Assembly: GCA_024697785.1 (NCBI GenBank)
Contig: JAILEU010000201.1
Coordinates: 1 to 33,157 of the forward strand
Length of the DNA: 33,157 nt
Source: Bacteroidaceae bacterium
Lineage (GTDB): Bacteria; Bacteroidota; Bacteroidia; Bacteroidales; Bacteroidaceae
Reading direction: 5' to 3'
The notes beneath the pieces were generated by a model. That model saw nothing but the letters and a program-made list of their open reading frames with translations, had not been told where the DNA came from and searched no databases. Below are positions 1-6,055 of the stretch, piece by piece. Positions within the stretch are counted from its first letter, which is position 1; every line of letters starts with the position of its first letter. The translations under genes were made by a program, and so were the position numbers.

Positions 1-16
1 TCAAACTCTTCATTGT
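1..16 (-). rRNA. 16S rRNA, extreme 5' end only
   Basis: Read on the minus strand, the first 16 bases give ACAATGAAGAGTTTGA, the conserved start of bacterial 16S rRNA that contains the beginning of the universal 27F primer site. The rest of the gene lies outside the window. A strong promoter and a long leader sit upstream in the same direction, which supports an rRNA operon start rather than a chance match. Confidence 0.87.
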
Positions 17-318
17 AATATGTAATGTTTTGTTCTGTTCCTTCTCGTGATGACCTATCCTTTCTTTATCTTCCTTATTAAAGGAATCACTTGACGGTTC
101 GTTCTTTTCCTTTGTTCTTGGACTTTTCTCTTCACTGCCGAGCTTGCCTTCCCAGACTCACCGGAAATCCGGAATCGGGGCGACAAGGCACGGCTGCTCT
201 TGTACTACTTCGTCTGTATGGAAATGATTTCAAAGATCGCTCTGGTGCTTTTTCGGAAGGCGCAGAAAAAAATAGCCCTCGGCTAAGAGGGGGATTCCTC
301 TGCTCTTCCTCCGAAAAG
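17..318 (-). other. rRNA operon leader (non-coding)
   Basis: This stretch lies between the rRNA promoter and the 16S 5' end and I see no credible gene in it. On the transcript it carries a terminator-like hairpin close to the transcription start (266-291), a sequence at about 229-239 (GATCTTTGAAA) that loosely resembles a boxA antitermination element, and a small perfect stem TTCCTT/AAGGAA at 71-86 near the 16S end. The boxA reading is weak. Confidence 0.7.
266..291 (-). terminator. Terminator-like hairpin inside the rRNA leader
   Basis: On the minus strand a CCCTC/GAGGG stem with a 6-nt loop is followed, after three bases, by seven T residues. It lies roughly 30-50 nt after the predicted start of the rRNA transcript, so it would act as an attenuator unless antitermination overrides it. 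The stem is only 5 bp, so efficiency is uncertain. Confidence 0.5.
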
Positions 319-324
319 CGGATG

Positions 325-356
325 CAAAGGTACACCGACTTTTTCATACCACCAAA
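325..356 (-). promoter_or_regulatory. rRNA operon promoter, Bacteroidetes type
   Basis: On the minus strand TTTG (353-356), a 20-bp spacer and TACCTTTG (325-332) match the Bacteroidetes primary-sigma consensus TTTG-N19/20-TAnnTTTG exactly. It points toward the 16S gene. AT-rich sequence directly behind it could serve as an UP-like element. Start of transcription is expected near 318. Confidence 0.85.
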
Positions 357-385
357 TCTTTTTGCAAGTTTTTTCAGAAAAACAT

Positions 386-585
386 GAAAAAAGAGCAAAA
401 AACAGGAGAAAATGGCCTTTCCTAAGCGCGAAAAGGCCTTTCAGCGATGGGAAAAGGCCTTTCTACGCAAAGAAAGGGGCGTTCGCAGCAGGAAAAGGGG
501 CGTTCGCAGCAGGGAAAGGGGCGTTTACCGCAAAACGAAACGTTTGAAAAACGCTGACGAAACGTTTCAACCTGGACTTTGGAAC
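386..585. repeat. Phased GAAA array behind the rRNA promoter
   Basis: GAAA blocks begin at 386, 408, 430, 451, 472, 492, 514, 537 and 559, with a GGAA variant at 581, a spacing of 20-23 bp. Several units are small palindromes such as GAAAAGGCCTTTC, and the middle ones share AAAGGGGCGTTCGCAGCAGG. The spacing is close to two helical turns, so the blocks face the same side of the helix. It lies directly upstream of the rRNA promoter and may bend DNA or bind an activator (inference). Confidence 0.75.
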
Positions 586-596
586 GTTTCGTCAGC
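548..596 (-). terminator. Intrinsic terminator of the leftward peptidase-like block
   Basis: Bases 553-568 and 581-596 form a 16-bp stem with a single G-T pair and a 12-nt loop. On the minus strand the hairpin is followed by GTTTTT, as expected for an intrinsic terminator. It lies about 85 bp past the stop of the last gene and before the rRNA promoter, so it insulates the rRNA operon from read-through. Confidence 0.75.
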
Positions 597-681
597 TGAC
601 GGAAGGGCCTTTTCCGTTCAGAAGAGAGGGGTGAAGCGGTTTATATGCGCTATTGAAGACGGGAGAAGCGGAGCTGTGCCA

Positions 682-2022
682 TCAGCGCAGGGCGGCCTTG
701 AACGTGTAGAGATATGGAACGGGAACACGCTCCACGGGCCGCTCGCGGTCGGTAGGGATGGTGGGAACGGGGTCGTCGGGCATCGCGACGGGACGACGGC
801 GGCGGAAGGGTGGCTGGTGGTCGGCCGGTGCAGCCATAACGACAAGAAACACCTTCGAGGCATCAGAACCGAGCTTGAACGACATCTTCGCCAGCTTTGA
901 CTTGGAAGAGAGCGTGTGCATAGGACTATAGACGGAATGCCCGTCGCGGTTCACCACGACGAAGCCGCAGCGGAAGCCACCCTGCTCGACGGGTACCGTG
1001 GTGCAGAAGGAGACGATAACCCTCATACCCTTTTCAGGCATAGCCAGCGGAATGACATTGAAACCATAGTTCTCAGGCACATTGGAGGCCTTAGGCGCAT
1101 ACCAGCCGTCGCCCAGCGTATCAAGCTCGGTGGACATCTGGCAAGCATAGGGACGAGTAAGACTCCAACAGCGGGGATAGTCAAGATTGACAATGTGGCA
1201 GACCGCATCGTACATCTCGTCGCAGAAGGCTGCCTGCGAAAGGTGGTAGAGTTGCTTGTAAGTGATGACGGGGTCGTCGCCACGCTTACCGGCCCGATAG
1301 AGGTCACTGATGGAGGAGAGCCCACGCTTCATGCCCCAGTACTCTATTATATAAGGAGAGCGGTAAATGTTCTCGAAGCTCAGATAGGCCTTATGGGTAT
1401 TCTTGCAGAAGGCATCCCAATGGTAGCGCTCGGACCCAATCCAGTTGGGGTTCACCTGCCAGAGCATCCACTGGCTTGTCATCTCGAAGAAACCGCTTCC
1501 GCCCCAGGCCTCGCCCTCGCCGTCGCACATAATTTGGCTTTGGAAGCAGTGTCCCAATTCGTGGGCGATGCAGTTGAGCGTCTTGTCCCGCAACCGATTG
1601 GGAGCCACCCAAAGGGCGCCGATGACGCCGTCGTAGTCGCCGCCATAGGCGGTGCCCTCGAGGCTATAGTTGATCATGACCATCATGCGATATTTGTCGC
1701 AAAGAGAACCTGCGTGGGCAAATTGGAGGGTGTTGTAGTAATAGTCGTAGAACGTCTCGAGGCGCTCGCAGAGGTTATCGAGGTCAACGTCCATCTTGTG
1801 TCCGTCAAGATCGGGCGGAGAGGAGAGGTCGTCGCCAAAGCCATCCTCCCAAAATACGACGAAGTTGTCCGTCAGGCGGCTGTGGGCATAGCACCAGCGA
1901 GAGGAAGGATTATTGAAATCGTTATCCTGCAAGTCCTTGGGGATGTATATCTCCTTACCGTCGGCAAAGCATAGAGCCGAAAACGAAAGGAGAAGAGCGG
2001 ATAAAGCAAACAGTCGTTTCAT
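682..2022 (-). CDS. Secreted putative zinc metallopeptidase, DUF6055-like
   Basis: A 446-residue protein with a type I signal peptide (residues 1-20, ending ALCFA). The core holds IAHELGHCFQ with the zincin motif HELGH at 154-158, and Glu180 in GGSGFFEMTSQW is a candidate third zinc ligand (gluzincin-like). The pattern NFVVFWEDG near residue 55, followed by a helical segment ending FYDYYYNTL and then DGVIGALWV, matches the neighbouring paralogue, and I place both in the family I know as DUF6055. A peptidase role is inferred from HExxH; no activity is known to me. It is the last gene of the leftward block, 33 bp after its paralogue. The C-terminal tail (about 45 residues, Arg/Pro-rich) is poorly conserved against that paralogue. 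Confidence 0.8.
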   Translation of the reverse strand: MKRLFALSALLLSFSALCFADGKEIYIPKDLQDNDFNNPSSRWCYAHSRLTDNFVVFWEDGFGDDLSSPPDLDGHKMDVDLDNLCERLETFYDYYYNTLQFAHAGSLCDKYRMMVMINYSLEGTAYGGDYDGVIGALWVAPNRLRDKTLNCIAHELGHCFQSQIMCDGEGEAWGGSGFFEMTSQWMLWQVNPNWIGSERYHWDAFCKNTHKAYLSFENIYRSPYIIEYWGMKRGLSSISDLYRAGKRGDDPVITYKQLYHLSQAAFCDEMYDAVCHIVNLDYPRCWSLTRPYACQMSTELDTLGDGWYAPKASNVPENYGFNVIPLAMPEKGMRVIVSFCTTVPVEQGGFRCGFVVVNRDGHSVYSPMHTLSSKSKLAKMSFKLGSDASKVFLVVMAAPADHQPPFRRRRPVAMPDDPVPTIPTDRERPVERVPVPYLYTFKAALR

Positions 2023-2029
2023 AGAAGGT

Positions 2030-2058
2030 GGGGGATTGGGGTTAGGGGCTAGGGGTTA
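2030..2058. repeat. TTAGGGG telomere-like array, G-quadruplex motif
   Basis: On the plus strand G-runs at 2030-2034, 2038-2041, 2045-2048 and 2052-2055 are separated by ATT, TTA and CTA. Four G-runs of at least four with 3-nt loops are a textbook intramolecular quadruplex motif. It fills the gap between the two DUF6055-like genes, and its last TTA is the reverse complement of the upstream gene's stop codon. The mRNA carries the C-rich strand. Confidence 0.8.
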
Positions 2059-3867
2059 GCGGCCACTGGGATTGGTGCCGTTGAACTGAACCTGCCAAGG
2101 CCATTTATTGTCGTCGGTGTCGGTGTCGGCCTTACTAGCTTCGGTGGGCCAAGGATGGCGTTCGTAGTTCTTGGGTGCGCCGCTGACGACAAACCACAGC
2201 TTGGCGGAGTTAGCGGGGACGTTGAAGGTAGCCGTTCCGCTGGCATCGGAGAAGATGTCGCCATAGGTCGTGCTGCCGTCTCTGTTGTAGGAGACGAAGC
2301 CGTATCGCCAGCCGGCGTTGTTGCGCGGTCCGCACTTGTATGTCGAACCCTGCATGGCGTAGAGTCCCTCGAACGAGGCCGTTACGGTCTTACCCGCCGC
2401 GCCGTTCAGCAGCATGGCGTTGAAGCCGGTGCTCTCGGGAGCCTTGTTGTCGGCAATGCGCCACCAGCCGTCGACCTTCGAGAAGTTGGTGACGGCGACG
2501 TCGCCGACAGCGTTTTTGCCATAGCTGCGTACCTCGCCCAGGTCGTAGGTGACGATGTGGGCTGCATAGCGCCAGATGTCGTCGTTGAAGGCCGCATTGT
2601 CCATGCCCGTCAACCGCATATAGGTCTCACACGGATCCTCGGGGTAGCACGACTCGCGCCATAGCTTGCCGATGAAGTCGATGCCATACTTATCGACCCA
2701 GTACCACTGGATGAAATAGTTGGCATAGCGGGGACGCTCGTGGAGGACGTGGAGATTAGCAGAGGCGGTGAACTCGCCATGCCATCCGGCAAAGGCCTGA
2801 GGCTTGTAGTCCTCGGACGCCGAGAAGCGCTGGAGGCTCTGCCACTGGGCACACTGTTCCCACCAGCCGCACCCGCCGCTGCCGTTTGCGCCGAAGCCAT
2901 AGCGCCAGCCGGGTCCCTGTGTGCCGCTGGCGCTGGGGCGCTGGCTCTCGGGCATGCCCTTCTGCTCGAGATAGTCGCAGAACACCATGTACTGGAACGA
3001 GTGGCCAATCTCGTGAGCAATGGTGCTGCCCACGGGCTTGCAGGTGCTGGGGTTGACCCACAGCGCACCGATGACGTTGTCGTAGCCGCTGCCCGTCGCC
3101 AGCCATTCGCTCTGGTAGAGGATATAGATCTCCATCTTATAGCGGTCGAGGACGGACTTGCCCTTACCGGTTTCGGCAAACCGGAGCGTACCGATGTTCA
3201 TGTCGTAGAACAGTTCAGCCTTCCGCAGCAGGTCGTCGATATCGACCGCCATGCTGCTGACCTTACAGGTGGTTGGCGACGTGTCGGCCGTGCCTTTGCG
3301 CGAGCCGAAGAGGCCGTACTCGCCGTACTGCCTGTCCCAGAAGACCACGAAGTGCTCGCTCTGCTTGCTGCGGCACCAGCTCCACTTGCTGTCGCTGCGC
3401 AGCATATCGAAGGTGAACTCGCGGGGTTTGTAGTACTTGTCGAAGTCGGGCACGTCGGCCTCGGTGAGCACAAGGGGCGCCACGCCCTGGGTAACAGAGA
3501 CGCGTTTCTTGGATTTGCCCGAGCGGACGGTGACGACAGCCGAACGGATCTCGGGCGTATTGTTAGCAGCGGCATAGAGGTAAATCTTATAGGCCTGCAG
3601 CGAGTCGCCCCAGGTCTGGCTGACAGAGAGCCAGTCTTTAGCCTCGTCAGGGATATCGACATACCAGAGGTAGGAGGACCTAATCTTTAGCACCACGCGT
3701 CCCGAGTCGGCGGGAGCCTCCCACGAATTGCGGTTGATGGACATCTCGACTCCCGTACGATTGGCGTCGTAGTTGGCCATGGGGTCGGGTTCGTCGGGTG
3801 TACAAGATACGAAACAAGCGCCCGCCACGAGCGGCAGGACAAGCAGGGAGAATAAAAACTTCTTCAT
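2056..3867 (-). CDS. BACON-like + DUF6055-like lipoprotein, putative metallopeptidase
   Basis: A 603-residue lipoprotein. I start it at the ATG complementary to 3865-3867 because that gives a normal lipoprotein signal peptide with Cys22 (CFVSC); a longer frame upstream adds only a non-secretory leader. Residues about 35-128 look like a BACON domain (beta-rich, ending VSVTQG). The remainder parallels the downstream gene: EHFVVFWDRQ, DNVIGALWV and the zincin motif HEIGH at 285-289 in TIAHEIGHSFQ, with Glu337 in GWWEQCAQWQ as a likely third ligand. The gap between HExxH and that Glu is about 47 residues, against about 21 in the paralogue, so the two probably differ in substrate. It is presumably surface-anchored and would act alongside the SusC/SusD pair. 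Proteolytic function is inferred. Confidence 0.8.
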   Translation of the reverse strand: MKKFLFSLLVLPLVAGACFVSCTPDEPDPMANYDANRTGVEMSINRNSWEAPADSGRVVLKIRSSYLWYVDIPDEAKDWLSVSQTWGDSLQAYKIYLYAAANNTPEIRSAVVTVRSGKSKKRVSVTQGVAPLVLTEADVPDFDKYYKPREFTFDMLRSDSKWSWCRSKQSEHFVVFWDRQYGEYGLFGSRKGTADTSPTTCKVSSMAVDIDDLLRKAELFYDMNIGTLRFAETGKGKSVLDRYKMEIYILYQSEWLATGSGYDNVIGALWVNPSTCKPVGSTIAHEIGHSFQYMVFCDYLEQKGMPESQRPSASGTQGPGWRYGFGANGSGGCGWWEQCAQWQSLQRFSASEDYKPQAFAGWHGEFTASANLHVLHERPRYANYFIQWYWVDKYGIDFIGKLWRESCYPEDPCETYMRLTGMDNAAFNDDIWRYAAHIVTYDLGEVRSYGKNAVGDVAVTNFSKVDGWWRIADNKAPESTGFNAMLLNGAAGKTVTASFEGLYAMQGSTYKCGPRNNAGWRYGFVSYNRDGSTTYGDIFSDASGTATFNVPANSAKLWFVVSGAPKNYERHPWPTEASKADTDTDDNKWPWQVQFNGTNPSGR

Positions 3868-3920
3868 TTCTTTTCTTTGGATTGGTTTTTTGGGGCTACA
3901 GGATTCGATTTCCTTTTTTA

Positions 3921-3980
3921 TTCTTTGGAGCCTTAGACGGAATCGAACCATCTGTTCTACAGTCCACTGAAGGCAAAGAA
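3921..3980 (-). other. Structured element with a tRNA-like T-arm
   Basis: The ends pair (TTCTTTG with CAAAGAA, CCTT with AAGG, 3-nt bulge). On the minus strand the inside holds two possible small hairpins, CAGT-GG-ACTG or CTGT-AGA-ACAG, and GATGG-TTCGATT-CCGTC. The last matches a tRNA T-arm in stem length, 7-nt loop and the TTCGATT loop sequence, and is followed by TAAGGCTCCA. No D-arm or full anticodon arm can be built upstream, so this is not a working tRNA. It may be a tRNA 3' fragment or a leader structure for the DUF6055-like lipoprotein gene. Confidence 0.45.
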
Positions 3981-3982
3981 GC

Positions 3983-4018
3983 AGGGACGCCACACACGGA
4001 GGAAGGTATGGCGTCCCT
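3983..4018 (-). terminator. Hairpin after the surface lipoprotein gene
   Basis: AGGGACGCCA (3983-3992) and TGGCGTCCCT (4009-4018) are a perfect 10-bp inverted repeat with a 16-nt loop. It starts 14 bp past the stop codon of the gene ending at 4033. The T-run after it is poor, so it could be a partial terminator or an mRNA-stabilising 3' hairpin that sets the relative level of the downstream peptidase-like genes. Confidence 0.6.
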
Positions 4019-4032
4019 GAAGGGAGTGGGAT

Positions 4033-5835
4033 TTATTCCACACGGAGTGTCACCGTGCAGGTGATGTGCTGCAGCGTCTCGATGTTGGCCAGACGGACAA
4101 TGGTCGAGAAAGTGGTGGCAGAGGTGACGTTGTCGGGATGGATGCCGGTGCCGAGGTAAAAGTAGTTCTCGTCGGTGTTGAAGTAGCTCTCGATGAAGAA
4201 AGCGCCACCGTCGCCCCACGAGCCTACGGAACCGTCGTTCTTATACCAGAATCCGCCACGCTCGCCGTTGGCCGTGTACTCCATGCCGCCGTCCTTGTCG
4301 AAGAGTTTGAATGCGGTCTGGAAGTTTTCAGCGGTGATGCCGATGGCACTGAGGTCGACCTTCAGTTGCGGGCCGCTGTAGCCGTCGGCCACAGCCTGTG
4401 TGCCCTCAACGCTGATGGCAGCCACCTCGGTGGTGGCATAGCTCTTTGCTTCGTCAACGGTCATGTTGAACGTCAGCACAGCCTGCTTGTCGCCATTCAC
4501 AATGGCCAGTTTGACCGTCTGTGCATAGCCGCTCTCCTGCCAAAGTCCGCAGCCGAAATTATAGTCGCCACGATATTCGACGTAAGCGCAGAAGTCCTCA
4601 GAGCCCCAGTTGGTGACATTGCTCTGGCTACTGAACCAGTAGCCGTTGTTGGCTGTGTAGCCGCCGTCGTAGAGCGAGCCGTCAGCCTGAACGGCCTTGA
4701 TGGGGTACGTATCGCCGATGAGTGAGGCAGCCACGCTGTCCACGCCGAGGGCTGCAGCCAGAGCTGCCAGGTTCTTCTCGTTCAGGGTGTAGAGGGCCTC
4801 GCCTTCCTCGTAGGAAACGAGCACATTGAAGGCCAGAAAGTCGATGGTGGAAAGTGTAGCCGCCACCTTGACAACATAAGCCTTGCTGTTCTGAGGATTA
4901 ACGAAGGCGATGGCGCCCTTGCAGGTCTGGCCGCCGAGCGAGTCGTCGGGATAGTTACAGATGGCCCAGAAGCCGCCGTCGTGGTTGATGTCGATGCCGC
5001 AGCCGTCGCCATAGTTCATGACGTCGCCAGCCACACTGAACCAGAAGTTTGTCCTGGGGATGCCGAAGAACGTTCCGTCGGCGTTGACGCCATAGACCGT
5101 TGCATCGGTAGCGCTGATGCCGATGGCCCCCTTGATGGCATCGAAGTCAATCAGCTCTTCGATGCTGGTGGCAGCCCAAGCGCCGTCGTAGTCGGCAGCG
5201 AGGGCGATTTCCTGCGTGCCCACAACGTCGACCTTCACCTCAGGCAGTTTGTCTGTGACGTTGATGTTAAACTGCACGGCCACCGTGGTCTCGTCGTCGG
5301 CAAAAGCCTCGATGATGGTGTACTTCTCGCCACCCTTGACACGGTCAGGGAAGTTGCCAAGCGTAATCTGGAGGTTCTCATTGCTGACGAAGTATCCTTC
5401 GGTAAAGAAATAGGCATCGTCGCCCCATCCGCAGACGTCGCCCTGGGCGGTGAACCAGTGTCCCCAGCCATTGGTGGTGGAGACGGTCTCGTTCAGATAG
5501 CCTGTCGAGCCGTCGATGGCGCAGAAGCTGATGGAGTTGCCGACCTGAGCGCCGCCGTCAGCCACGTCATCGGTGCCGAGAGCCTTGATGAAGTCAGCCT
5601 CACTGTTCAGGCCAAAATGCTCCCAGATGTGCTTTCCGTCCTTGACGAAGTCGGCATAGTTGAGCGCTGTGCCATCGTAGCCATAGCCGGAATAGTAATC
5701 GACATTCACCTCGTAGAGGACGTCATAGGCTTTGTCATCGTCTTCGGGGATAACGATGGGTTCGGGTTCGGGTTTCTTACATGAGGCGACCACCACGACG
5801 AGCAGCGCCAACAGGGCATAAAAATACTTTTTCAT
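4033..5835 (-). CDS. Four-module surface lipoprotein in SusE/SGBP position, DUF4859-like
   Basis: A 600-residue lipoprotein (Cys19 after VVVVAS, followed by a Pro/Glu linker). It follows the susD-like gene, the usual place for a SusE/F-type surface glycan-binding protein. I see four repeats of about 132 residues. Each carries an aromatic-Gly motif: GWGHWFTAQGDVCGWG (123-138), NFWFSVAGDVMNYG (263-277), GYWFSSQSNVTNWG (398-411) and GFWYKNDGSVGSWG (528-541). The modules match what I know as DUF4859, found in Bacteroidetes surface proteins. Exposed Trp/Tyr clusters suggest ligand binding by stacking. The ligand is unknown. A role as the outer-surface receptor for the SusC/SusD importer is inferred from order and anchoring. 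Confidence 0.8.
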   Translation of the reverse strand: MKKYFYALLALLVVVVASCKKPEPEPIVIPEDDDKAYDVLYEVNVDYYSGYGYDGTALNYADFVKDGKHIWEHFGLNSEADFIKALGTDDVADGGAQVGNSISFCAIDGSTGYLNETVSTTNGWGHWFTAQGDVCGWGDDAYFFTEGYFVSNENLQITLGNFPDRVKGGEKYTIIEAFADDETTVAVQFNINVTDKLPEVKVDVVGTQEIALAADYDGAWAATSIEELIDFDAIKGAIGISATDATVYGVNADGTFFGIPRTNFWFSVAGDVMNYGDGCGIDINHDGGFWAICNYPDDSLGGQTCKGAIAFVNPQNSKAYVVKVAATLSTIDFLAFNVLVSYEEGEALYTLNEKNLAALAAALGVDSVAASLIGDTYPIKAVQADGSLYDGGYTANNGYWFSSQSNVTNWGSEDFCAYVEYRGDYNFGCGLWQESGYAQTVKLAIVNGDKQAVLTFNMTVDEAKSYATTEVAAISVEGTQAVADGYSGPQLKVDLSAIGITAENFQTAFKLFDKDGGMEYTANGERGGFWYKNDGSVGSWGDGGAFFIESYFNTDENYFYLGTGIHPDNVTSATTFSTIVRLANIETLQHITCTVTLRVE

Positions 5836-5885
5836 TGCTTTGTTGTTTGTTTTTTATGGGTTAATACGATTGATAATAAAAATTG

Positions 5886-5913
5886 GTTTAACGTTTAACG
5901 CTTAATGTTTAAC
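5886..5913. repeat. 7-bp tandem array, GTTTAAC x4
   Basis: Four contiguous heptamers: GTTTAAC (5886-5892), GTTTAAC, GCTTAAT, GTTTAAC (to 5913). GTTTAAC carries a palindromic core, so the array can fold locally. It is in the 220-bp gap between the susD-like gene and the surface lipoprotein gene. Confidence 0.75.
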
Positions 5914-5932
5914 GACCATGCGGCAGGACATC

Positions 5933-6049
5933 TTTAGACTTTCAGACTTTCTTTTTTGACTTTTAGACTACCAGATGATTGTTTCAAGGACTGCTTCGTT
6001 GCTGCACTATTATCTGCCAGTCTGTTAGTCTGATAGTCTGTCAGTCTGT
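5933..6049. repeat. Inverted 8-bp arrays, AGACT-type and AGTCTG-type
   Basis: The left arm has TTTAGACT and TTCAGACT at 5933-5948 and a further TTAGACT at about 5962-5968. The right arm is four contiguous octamers CAGTCTGT, TAGTCTGA, TAGTCTGT, CAGTCTGT at 6018-6049. The arms are roughly complementary and could form a hairpin around the middle of the gap. The array ends 6 bp from the susD-like stop, so it may reduce read-through from the importer genes to downstream genes. Confidence 0.7.
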
Positions 6050-6055
6050 TTCCTA

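Noticed and set aside
386-547. Small plus-strand coding gene rich in Lys/Gly/Ala
   Set aside because: The frame is a by-product of the 21-bp repeat array behind the rRNA promoter and has no promoter of its own.
916-1974. Long plus-strand frame of 352 codons opposite the DUF6055-like gene
   Set aside because: It lies fully antisense to a gene with a signal peptide and family motifs, has no promoter or family resemblance, and its composition is what a high-GC3 gene gives on the other strand.
3926-4001. Complete tRNA gene on the minus strand
   Set aside because: Only the T-arm and a CCA-like end fit. No matching acceptor 5' strand, D-arm or anticodon arm can be built upstream.
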